Source: Cricetomys ansorgei (Eukaryota > Chordata > Mammalia > Rodentia > Nesomyidae). Taken from it: a stretch of 64,000 nt of DNA. Where the stretch lies: assembly GCA_026225945.1 (NCBI GenBank), contig JAMJFZ010002594.1, positions 924,501 through 988,500 on the forward strand. Direction: 5' to 3'. Under the pieces are notes generated by a model. That model was not told the DNA's origin and did no database searches. It saw nothing but the letters and a program-made list of their open reading frames with translations. The translations under genes and the position numbers were made by a program. Positions 56,021 through 64,000 of the stretch are shown here, piece after piece; position 1 is the first letter of the stretch, and each line of letters opens with the position of its first letter.

Positions 56021-56929
56021 GTCCACCAGCTGTTCCCATGGGAGCCACAGCCATGGCAGAAAAGCATACCCTTTGTCCCTGTTGTATCTAGCTTGCTGAC
56101 AGGCTAGCGGTGGCCTGGGGTAGTTAGTGTCTGACTCTCTCACTGGGTCAGCCTCAGCTCCAGTCAAGGATGCTGGTTTGGGCTGCAGCATCTTGCCTGG
56201 AAGAAACCTGAGTTTGTAGCCACAAAAAAGCTTTTTGAGGCTTGGGAGCCTTAGGGAGTCTAGAGCCAGATGGGGCTGTAGATTTCTTCCAGAAAGAGAC
56301 TCATTTTCTTTGTAATGCCTGGATAATTAATGTGTTCGGGGTCAAGAGCATGGCTGGTATCTCTCCTGGGCCTGGGGGGAGGATGGGAGCATTGATGACT
56401 GTCTGCTAATAACCCAGGGATAAGGAGGACTTCTGGCCTCTCCCATCCCTGGGTGCTCAGGGTCCTCATGGGTGTGGGTGACAGAGAGGTCTAGAGAGGT
56501 AATGGAAGACGGTTCCTGTAACCAGATGGCCCATCTACTGCTCCGGGCAAGCTGGCAGGTGGCTGCTGAGCCTCCAGTTGGAAAAGACAGCCTGGTTCAG
56601 AGATGAGGCCACTCAGAAGCCAGCGTTCTGGGAACTGAGGAGTGTGTGGAAGACAGAGGCAGACATAAGAAGTTACTGCTTCCTTTCCTTCAGGCTGAGG
56701 CTCCCTGACACTCAGTGTCTGTGTACACTGCTGTGCATACCATCTGCAGGATCACCACTGCTCAAACCATAGAGATGGCATCCCTCTTGTTCCTCTGGAC
56801 ACCTCCGTTCTGAATAACTGTGTGCCATCACGTGGAGTGCTGGAGTTAGCTTAGCCAAGGTCCTAAGACAGATTCACCGTGGCCTCTATTGTGCTGGCTA
56901 GTTTTATGCCAAGTTGATACAAGGTAGAG

Positions 56930-57153
56930 CAGCTGTTCTCAATCTGTGGGTCGCGACCCCTTTGTGGGTAGAATGACCCTTTCACAGGGGTCACCTAGGA
57001 CCATCTGCTCATCAGATATTTACATTCCGATTCATAACAGTAGCAAAATTACAGTTATGAAGTAGCAATGGAAATAATTCGGTGGTCGGGAGTCACCACA
57101 GCATGAGGAACTGTATTAAAGGGTCGCAGCGTTAGGAAGGTTGAGAGCCACTG
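56930..57153 (+). mobile_element. URR1-type hAT-Charlie element with terminal repeats and TSD
   Basis: Starts CAGCTGTTCTCAATCTGTGG and ends GGTTGAGAGCCACTG, imperfect terminal inverted repeats. The interior has GGGTCGCGACCCCTTTG and AGCAAAATTACAGTTATGAA. Flanks AGGTAGAG (56922-56929) and AGATAGAG (57154-57161) form an 8-base duplication with one mismatch. It is non-autonomous with no transposase frame. Confidence 0.9.
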
Positions 57154-57479
57154 AGATAGAGTCACTGGAAAGGAGGGAGCCTCAGTTGAGAAAACGCTTC
57201 CATAAAATCAAGCTGTAGGCGAGCCTGTGGGGAATTTTCTTAATTAGTGACTGATGGGGGAAGGGCCCAGCCCATTGTGGGTGGGGCCATCCCTGGGCTG
57301 CTGGCCCTGGGTTCTACAGGAAAGCCAAGAGGAGCAAGCCCCTGAGCAGCACCCCTCCGTGGGCTCTGCGTCAGCTCCCGCCTGGCTCCAGGCTTCTGTC
57401 CTGACTCCTTTGATGATGAGCAGTGCTGTGGAAATCTAAGCCAAATAAAACCCTTTCTCCCCACTTACTTAGGTCAAGG

Positions 57480-57650
57480 TGTCTCTCTCCCCCGCTACCC
57501 CTCTCCTTGACAGGGTTTCCCTGTGCTAATTCTGGCTGTCCTGGAACTCACTCTGTAGACCAGGCTGGCCTCGAACTCACAGAGCTCTGCCTGCCTCTGC
57601 CTCCTGAGTGCTGGGATTAAAGGTGTGCGCCACCATCCCACCCCACCCCA
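57480..57650 (-). mobile_element. B1 SINE, reverse, nested
   Basis: GACAGGGTTTCCCTGTGCTA, CTGTAGACCAGGCTGGCCTC and GGGATTAAAGGTGTGCGCCA. Host sequence GGTCAAGGTG before and GGTCAGTGTT after it suggest the target duplication. Confidence 0.9.
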
Positions 57651-57766
57651 AATTGGTCAGTGTTTCATAGTGACCCTAACAAAGAGACCTCCTAATTCTT
57701 TCTATCATAAAGAAGGCTGCCATGAACATCTTTTTTGCTTAAGACAGTGGTAACACCTATCATCTT

Positions 57767-57806
57767 CCTCTTTCCTTCCTTCCTTCCTTCCTTCCTTCCT
57801 TCCTTT
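57767..57806. repeat. (TTCC)n microsatellite
   Basis: About nine TTCC units followed by TTTCTTTC. Confidence 0.95.
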
Positions 57807-57821
57807 TCTTTCTTTTGTTTT

Positions 57822-58028
57822 TCAGACAGGGTTTCAGATAGCCCAGGCTAGCCTTGAACTTTCTATGTAGCCAAGGATGACCTTGAAGTTCTAATGCTCC
57901 TGCCTCCACTTCCTGAGTGCTAGGATGGCAGGTATGTACCATCATGCCTGGTTCATGGGTGCTGGGAATCAAACCTAGGGCTTTATGTGTACTGAACTCT
58001 ACCACTGAGCCACACCCCACCCCCAGCT
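57822..58028 (-). mobile_element. B4 SINE, reverse
   Basis: Reversed B1-like part (CAGACAGGGTTTCAGATAGC, GCTAGCCTTGAACTTTCTAT) and ID-like part (GGGAATCAAACCTAGGGCTT, CTCTACCACTGAGCCACACC). Confidence 0.85.
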
Positions 58029-58104
58029 GTCACCTGTTCTAGGGCTCAGAAATGGCAGCCTACTTTCAAGAGAGCCTCAAGAAGCCACACCTGCCAACAT
58101 TCAC

Positions 58105-58700
58105 TTCTCCGATGCACTGAATATTGTGTCTCCCCAAGGTCCACAAGTCAGAGCCCCAACCCCAGTGCGAGGGATTTAGAGGCAGGGCTTTTGCAAAGTA
58201 GTTTGCATAGGGTCATGGTGGTCAAGACCATGTGACACAGGGTTAGCATGCCTGTAAGAAAAGGAGGAGGCCAGAGCGCTCTCCTGATTCCTCTGTGAGG
58301 TTCAGTGGGAAGGCAGCCACTGGCAGCCGGGGGAAGGCGTGTCCTCAGGAGAACCTAACTGCGGTGGCTCCTGCTCTCAGTGCTCACACCACTCTTCTAA
58401 GGTACTCCCTTCCCGCGCCTCCAGCCGACTAAGACCCATCCCTTGTCTGACAGCGTGACCGTGGTGGTGACTTAGGTCAGGTGTAAGAGGCGCTGCAGCC
58501 TCCACCCTTCTTCCTCATTCCCCTGAGCCTGTCAATCAGCCTGGGAGAGAGAGGGGGCCGCCTGGAGTGGTCCTGGGCCTCCCAGCAAGCCTTCAGCTCT
58601 CAGCTGATTACGACCTCTGGAGAGACCTAACCAGAGCCAAACCCACAGCAGATACTTCCGGATTCCCAACCACAGATGTAGAACGTCAGCATGCCGTTTT
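58105..58700 (+). mobile_element. Ancient LTR-like remnant (MLT/MaLR-like)
   Basis: GAATATTGTGTCTCCCCAAG, AGAGCCCCAACCCCAGTGCG, GGGCTTTTGCAAAGTAG and later TCAGCTGATTACGACCTCTG resemble old eutherian LTR sequence. The 122-residue open frame starting at 58567 lies largely on such sequence. Confidence 0.4.
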
Positions 58701-59329
58701 CTGCCTAGATGGTTCTGGTGATGTCGTTTATAACGGTAGATACTGGACCAAAGACGGGAACGCTTTTAAGAATTACGACCCAGCATTCTGTAATCTCCCC
58801 CTTCAGTCGCCAGATTGCTGCTTCCTGTTTTGTCATGTGACGGGCCCATGTGTGACCTTGCGTAACCTCCTGATAGATCACGGGGTGTGTTCGGATGCCG
58901 CATCTGCAGCCACTCGCCCTGAGATTGGGTTTTGATTTGTAGCCATGCGTGCATCCACAGTAGGATGTTCACAGCTTGCTACTTGTGCCCCACCGAACCA
59001 TCTAATGGACCGCGCCGGGCAGCCAGCGAGCCCAGCCTGTTAACTTTTCTCTGTATTCTCTAGAGCAGGGTAAGCAAAAACACCTGGCTACATCAGCGGC
59101 CGCACGGCTGGAAGGAGCGTTACAGGGAGGAAACAGGCTCCCAGCCCTCTGCCTCACGTGACACACAGACCCCGGCGTTCGAAGACGCAGCAGGGCCTCA
59201 ATTCGTTTTATCAATATGTCCCATGAGTATTTATTCAGCATCCCAGCCACTGGAGGGTTTGGGAAAGTTTAAAGGAGTGGAAGTCATGTTGGTATCTGAC
59301 TTGAACTTGTTTACAGAAGCAGCAGATGG

Positions 59330-59475
59330 AATAAAAGACTCACAGTCACTACAGTTGGAATCCAGTTCAAATCCCAGGCACACTACCTACAAGCTGTGTG
59401 ACCCTGGGAGGGTTTGGGGCTCTCTGACCTTAGTTTCCTCTTCTAAAAAAGGGAAACACTAATTGTAATCTTAAG
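59330..59475 (+). mobile_element. MIR element, clear core
   Basis: GTTCAAATCCCAGGCACACT, ACAAGCTGTGTGACCCTGGG and CTTAGTTTCCTCTTCTAAAA follow the MIR consensus in order. Confidence 0.85.
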
Positions 59476-59608
59476 GAGGTGGGCACGCCTCTAATCCCAG
59501 TGCTCAGGAGGCAGAGGCAGGTGGATCTCTGTGAGTTCAAGGACAGCCAGAGTTACAACAGAGAAACCCTGTCTCAAAAAACAAAAAACAAACAAACAAA
59601 AAACCCAC
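59475..59608 (+). mobile_element. B1 SINE
   Basis: CTCTAATCCCAGTGCTCAGG, GAGTTCAAGGACAGCCAGAG and AGAGAAACCCTGTCTCAAAA with an AAAC-rich tail. Confidence 0.9.
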
Positions 59609-59712
59609 CACAAAATAAAGGGAATTATTTCTGAGTGATAGAATTATGAACATATGAACCACTGTTCCATGGGGTGTGTGTGTGAATGCACTGGACAGAT
59701 AAGTAAATGATA

Positions 59713-59735
59713 GACAGACAGACAGACAGACAGGA
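59713..59735. repeat. (GACA)n microsatellite
   Basis: About six GACA units. Confidence 0.9.
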
Positions 59736-59952
59736 AGGATAGATATTTTTACAAAGTTTGTCTCTCCTGATCTTGGAACATGAAGAGCCCACACCCTGCC
59801 ACCCTCCTTCGAGACTCGGGGAAGCTAGTAAAGAATCTCAAACCCCTGAGACCCAGACAGCCAATGGAGCACATTCAAGTTCACGTGATAAAGCCCGAGA
59901 GTCAGAAGCTTCAAGGGTGCAGAAGACGGAAGTCCTAGCTCAGACCAGCAGA

Positions 59953-60310
59953 AGGAAGCCAAGCATGGTGGCCCGCGTGCATCATCCCAGTACACGGGAG
60001 GTAAGGACCTGAGGCCGTCTGGGCTACATAACAGAGTCAGCCTGGCCTATGAGAGACCCCATCTCACTAACAAGCAAAAAACTGGCAGATAGAGAAGAAA
60101 CCCAACCTTCCTCAGCCTTCTGGGTCAGGCTCTTTGTGGGCTGGATGGTGTGACCCACCCGACGTGGGGAAGGTCGTCCGTTCTGCTCCGCCCCCTTTAA
60201 AGGCTTATCTTTTGCTGGTGGTGCACACTCATCACCCGGCACTTGGGAGGGAGAGGATTGTGAGGTCCAGGGCAGCTGAACCCATTGTCTCTGGAAACCC
60301 CCTCACAGAC
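59953..60310 (+). mobile_element. Two diverged B1-like SINEs
   Basis: GCCAAGCATGGTGGCCCGCG and GAGACCCCATCTCACTAACA (about 59953-60075). TGGTGGTGCACACTCATCAC and GCACTTGGGAGGGAGAGGAT (about 60215-60310). Confidence 0.6.
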
Positions 60311-61024
60311 ACATCCAGAAATCATACTTAGTCGCTACATAGACGTCTACCGTGTAGTCGAATACACACACGGGATCCGCCACGGTGACAGGTGAGTTTC
60401 CTGTTCCCACTTCCTGTTCTGTATTTTCTCATTTTCCTGCAAGTGCGTTCAGTGAGTGTTTGGCTGTCAGACAGGAAAAGAATTCCATAAATTCACGGTC
60501 CCTAAGCCCAGTGTCTCCCTTTGACTGTCCTCGGGAGAGCGCCGGATGGAAGGGCTTCCAGAGAATGCGTCTCACAGATTTTCCAAAGCTTGAGAGTGAA
60601 TCTTGTCACCCACATTGCTCGCTTACCCGGGAGTCTCGTTATGGCGGTAAGAAGCTCTCAACTGCGGCGCTTTGTGCAAAGGCCAGCTGCACATCCAAAG
60701 CCCAGCCAGGCCAGCGCCAGCCACTCAAACAGGAAGCCCCTGCCGCTGTGAAAAGAGAATTAATGCTAATTAATACAGCAAAAGCTTGCACCGGCGGCTC
60801 TCCACCGTAGTCACCTCGATCCTGCGACATTTAGAGACATTTTTTTGGTTGAGACAGGCAAAAGGGTGGACCTGGATACTGGTGGGCAGAGGCTGGGATG
60901 CTGTTAAACAATTTACAGTGTAAAAGGCCACCACATAGAGGCATGTTAGGCCCCAAACACTAGGAACCCTGTCTAACGAGATGTAAGGAGCCTTACTGAG
61001 TCTTACTGCATAAGGGACTTTGAA

Positions 61025-61279
61025 GAGTTTTAATCCCCTCACCAGCAGTGCCTGGCATTCAAGGCCTGTGTCACTACCCCTGGACCAATATTTTTATTTG
61101 TTTTTACATACATCGGTGATTCACATGCATATATGTGTGAGGGTGTCAGATCTCCTGTAACAGGAGTTAGAGACAGGTGTGATGTGGGTGGTGGGTGCCA
61201 TGTGGGGGCTGGGAATTGAACCCCGGTCCTCAAGAAGAGTAGTCAGTGCTCTTAACTGCCGAGCCATCTCTCCAGCCCC
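61025..61279 (-). mobile_element. B1 fragment and B2/B3-class SINE, reversed
   Basis: A short reversed B1-like piece (about 61025-61085). A good reversed B2/B3 unit follows (61089-61279; GGGTGTCAGATCTCCTGTAA, GGGAATTGAACCCCGGTCCT, TTAACTGCCGAGCCATCTCT). Confidence 0.8.
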
Positions 61280-61936
61280 TACTTTGTGTTTTATAAAAAC
61301 AAGACACACTCTTTCCTGCCCCACCCCTTCATTTGGCACATCTGGAAAGTCTTTGTACATCGTTAAGTAACAAATATTCCTCTATGAAATTATTTTCTGT
61401 TTCCTGCTTAAGAAACTTTATAGCTTCTGGTAGCCTGGGACAATCTCCCTCACAGAGAGAGCAGTCTGAGACCACACTCTGCATTCCTATTGAGCCCCAG
61501 CCTCTTTTCCAGAAGCTATGGACACTTGAAGACCAGAGACATTACCTCCATGAGGACATGAACAGAGGTTGGGTCCTGGGAGACATTTTTGCCTCCAGGA
61601 TGAGGTATGCCCTGCCTCCAGCATCCAGACACACCCTGTGTCTCTGATGATACGTCTCATTGAGAGCTCTGAAATGTATTTTACTGGTCTCCCTTTATTG
61701 CACGGCCAGGGTGGATCCATGGTGAACAGGAGTTTGATAAATGCTCCTCACACATACATGGTTGATTTTCACTGTTCATGGACTCCACATCTGTGAACTC
61801 ACATGCTGAGGTTCATGTGCTGGGAGTCTGGGCCCCAGCACAGGTGTGTGGGGGGCTCAGGAGAACTTTAAAAGGTGGGGGAGTTCTTGAGTCAGTAGTC
61901 AGGTCTTGGGCATTGCCTGAGGAGGGATTAGTACTG

Positions 61937-62092
61937 GTCTCTGTGAGTGAGTTAGCGCGCGTGAGTGTGAGGACGCCAGTCTCGGCTACACAGGGAGTTT
62001 GAGGCAAGACCAGGCTGTGTGAGATCTTGCCTCAAAAATGAAAGAAAGCAGTGATTTAGAGCAGGGACCATTCGCCCAGAGGGCTCGAGTCC
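61937..62092 (+). repeat. Left arm of a 156-bp inverted repeat
   Basis: From GTCTCTGTGAGTGAGTTAGC to CAGAGGGCTCGAGTCC. It is the reverse complement of 62479-62634 with about four mismatches in 156 and a 95-base identical core. It contains the 3' end of a SINE-like unit but also unique flanks. Confidence 0.95.
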
Positions 62093-62176
62093 AGTCCCTG
62101 GACCCGCATGAATCACAAGCATACGTGCACATAGACACATAGTTAAAAATAATAAAAATAAATGTATATTTAAAAC

Positions 62177-62475
62177 AGGTTAGAGAGACGGTTCGGCGGG
62201 TAAGAGCACTCACTAGCTGCTCTTCCAGATGACCCAGGTTCAATTCCCAGCACCCACATGGTGACTCACAACCATTTGTTAACCTCTCTGGCCCCCATAA
62301 ATAGCAGATACACAGTGGTACACAGCCATACATGTTTTCTTGAGATAGGGTTTCATGTAGCCCAGGTTGGCTCAAAATCATGCAGCAAAGGCTGGCTTGA
62401 ACTTCTGATCCTTCTGTCTCTGCCTCCCTAGTACTGGGATTGCAGGCTTGGGCTACCATCTACGACTTATTTATA
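62177..62475. mobile_element. SINEs inside the inverted-repeat loop
   Basis: A forward B2-like unit (about 62177-62330; TTAGAGAGACGGTTCGGCGG, GGTTCAATTCCCAGCACCCA). A reversed B1-like unit follows (about 62330-62475; GAGATAGGGTTTCATGTAGC, TAGTACTGGGATTGCAGGCT). Confidence 0.75.
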
Positions 62476-62478
62476 CTG

Positions 62479-62634
62479 GGACTCGAGCCCTCTGGACGAA
62501 CGGTCCCTGCTCTAAATCACTGCTTTCTTTCATTTTTGAGGCAAGATCTCACACAGCCTGGTCTTGCCTCAAACTCCCTGTGTAGCCGAGACTGGCATCC
62601 TCACACTCACGCGCGCTAACTCACTCAGAGAGAC
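62479..62634 (-). repeat. Right arm of the 156-bp inverted repeat
   Basis: From GGACTCGAGCCCTCTGGACG to ACTCACTCAGAGAGAC, mirroring the left arm. Arms are separated by a 386-base loop (62093-62478). Confidence 0.95.
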
Positions 62635-62639
62635 GAGTT

Positions 62640-62745
62640 TTCATATTTATACAAGACAGGATCTTGACGAGATGTAGCCCTAGCATTCTGGAACTCTCGT
62701 GTAGTCCAGGCTGGTCTTAAAGTTGGAGTTGTAGTAATTAATATG
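62640..62745 (-). mobile_element. B1-like fragment, reverse
   Basis: CAAGACAGGATCTTGACGAG and GTGTAGTCCAGGCTGGTCTT. Confidence 0.5.
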
Positions 62746-63209
62746 CTGCTCTGGCAGCTCAGCACAGAAGACACGGAGGCGTATTTCATAACTGCAAACC
62801 CTGCCAGACCTCAGCAGAGGGAACCACCGTCATGGCCAGTGCCGTACTCACAGTGGAGTGAGTGCTACGGTGGAGAGCCCCGAGCATCTCGGCTCAGGTG
62901 TTCTTATTGATCCAGAACTCCTCAGGTGTTCTACTGAAAGCACGTGCAGATCATTAGCAATCAAGCATCCCCCACAGAAGTCCAACACCCGCAGACAATA
63001 CAGAATGCCACGGCCTATCTATGCACAACAGTGCACAAAAACAATTATTTTATATATAATTAAACTTCTGCAACAGGAGTGACCCCCAGCCTCTGTATCT
63101 CATGTGTTGGCGTTATGTGTATATCAACAGGCTCGGTTAAGTTTGTGTGGGGAGGCTGGAAGTCAACCTTGAATGACCATGAGCATCTGTTCGCCATCTG
63201 TTGCTTGGT

Positions 63210-63440
63210 TTTTTTTTTTTTTTTGAGACAGAGTCTCTCTCTACACAGTTCTGGGTGTCCTGGAACTCACTCTATAAACCAGATCCACCTGCCTCTGCCT
63301 CCTGAGTGCTGGGATTAAAAGTATACGCCACCATGTCTGGATTTTTTAAAAAAATTTATTTTATGTCATGTGCATTGGTGTTTTGTTTGCATGCATGTCT
63401 GTGTGAGGGTGTCGGATCCCCTGGAACTGGACTCACTCCT
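63210..63440 (-). mobile_element. B1 and partial B2/B3-class SINE, reversed
   Basis: A T run then GAGACAGAGTCTCTCTCTAC, CTGGAACTCACTCTATAAAC and GGGATTAAAAGTATACGCCA (63210-63337). Then AATTTATTTTATGTCATG through GTGTCGGATCCCCTGGAACT (63340-63440). Confidence 0.85.
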
Positions 63441-63867
63441 GTCTTCTCTCATTTAAATATCTCTGAATTTGAGATACCACCCGCTTTTGAAAGCAGGAAA
63501 ACATGTAACATCCTACCTGGACCTAAATCCCGTCATACTGGGCCAGTTTGGACAGCCTGAAGGTCTCTTTCAGGCCCGAGCAGGGATAACTGTCACTGAA
63601 CAGCAGTGGGGTAGTAGAGTTCTCTCATTGCACAGGACTAGGCAGTTTTCTTGCTGTTCCTGGAGGAGCGGCTACTTGGCCACATGTGGGGGAAAGGTGA
63701 CAAAGTGACACTGTTTCTGACTTTCCATGTTTCCATGCAACAGTCTCGTCCCCACCAACCCAGGAGTAAAACCAGAAACGGAAACGGGCAGCAGGGTTGA
63801 GACCCGTCTGCTACGGGGGTATCGTCTGTGGGAACTTGGTATCATCAGATATTTTACTTTTAATTTA

Positions 63868-64000
63868 ATCAAAGATGGGGGAGACAAATGGATCGATAAC
63901 TCAGCAGGTAAGATGCTTAAGCTGAGGACCCTGGTCTGGATTCCAGCACCATGTCAAAGCCAGCTTTTTGACATTCACTTATAACCGCAGTGCTGGTATG
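63868..64000 (+). mobile_element. B2/B3-class SINE cut by the window end
   Basis: GATAACTCAGCAGGTAAGAT, GAGGACCCTGGTCTGGATTC and a continuing 3' part at the last base. Confidence 0.6.

Larger units (their letters stand above)
56893..57690 (+). mobile_element. Rodent interspersed repeat, copy 2, split by URR1 and B1
   Basis: Same family as 52355-52952: GGGAGCCTCAGTTGAGAAAA, TTAATTAGTGACTGATGGGG, CCAGCCCATTGTGGGTGGGG, AGCAGCACCCCTCCGTGGGC, GCCAAATAAAACCCTTTCTC and a TGTTTCATAGTGACCC end. Two younger elements interrupt it. Confidence 0.75.
48513..64000. other. Apparent intergenic region downstream of Ssh1
   Basis: No exon with family similarity, no CpG-rich promoter and no spliceable frame was found. 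Known repeats are listed separately. Stretches where I see nothing to name include about 49000-49320, 53720-54960, 55450-55860, 56020-56890, 58710-59320, 60320-61020, 61290-61930, 62750-63200 and 63440-63860. In other mammals the next gene in this direction is Coro1c; that is prior knowledge, not seen here. Confidence 0.7.

Noticed and set aside
58567..58935. 122-residue frame downstream of Ssh1
   Set aside because: Starts on ancient LTR-like sequence, with no domain, signal or splice support.
48513..64000. A 5' exon or promoter of Coro1c
   Set aside because: Expected nearby from mammalian gene order, but I found no CpG-rich promoter or coronin-like coding sequence before the window ends.

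Overview
The window is nuclear DNA from a muroid rodent. It carries most of one protein-coding gene on the + strand, Ssh1 (slingshot protein phosphatase 1, a cofilin phosphatase). The rodent call rests on the repeats: B1, B2, B3 and B4 SINEs, a URR1-type hAT element with its target-site duplication, and very long (TG)n/(CA)n tracts. I cannot fix the genus from sequence alone; mouse-like and hamster/vole-like rodents both fit.

Layout. Positions 1-2643 are the end of intron 1; exon 1, with the start codon and promoter, lies upstream of the window. Fourteen coding exons follow, numbered 2 to 15 by comparison with the known gene. Every intron has GT-AG ends and the reading frame closes across every junction. 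Together they give 3027 coding bases, 1008 residues plus stop. Adding the 23 residues recalled for exon 1 gives 1031 residues and places the catalytic cysteine at 393, its published human position. Exons 3-8 encode the slingshot N-terminal regulatory domain, 9-10 the DEK-C domain, 10-13 the dual-specificity phosphatase domain, and 14-15 the disordered tail with F-actin and 14-3-3 sites. The 3' UTR runs about 3.55 kb from 44954 to about 48510, ending after an AATAAA at 48487. It holds three B1-type SINEs in both orientations, a C-rich and a G-rich microsatellite, a 420-base UG tract and a Pumilio-type site near the end.

Intron 2 (17.6 kb) holds most of the unusual repeats: a 0.9-kb TG minisatellite with a ~165-base higher-order unit, a Z-DNA-prone CA/TA tract, a 702-base three-module minisatellite with 33 CACCTG hexamers, a perfect 56-bp tandem duplication and a 27-bp repeat. 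Intron 5 ends with a 775-base TG tract 300 bases before exon 6. Intron 13 holds a fossil L1 and a URR1 fragment.

From about 48.5 kb to the end I find no exon. This looks intergenic. In known mammalian maps the next gene in this direction is Coro1c, but nothing here proves it. The interval is a mosaic of rodent SINEs and older mammalian repeats (MIR, MER5-like, LTR-like), with nested insertions near 52.5 and 57 kb. Its most surprising feature is a 156-bp inverted repeat with about 97% arm identity (61937-62092 and 62479-62634), much more alike than any SINE pair here.

No rRNA, tRNA, CRISPR array or intact transposon gene was seen. Most other open frames are repeats read in frame by chance.
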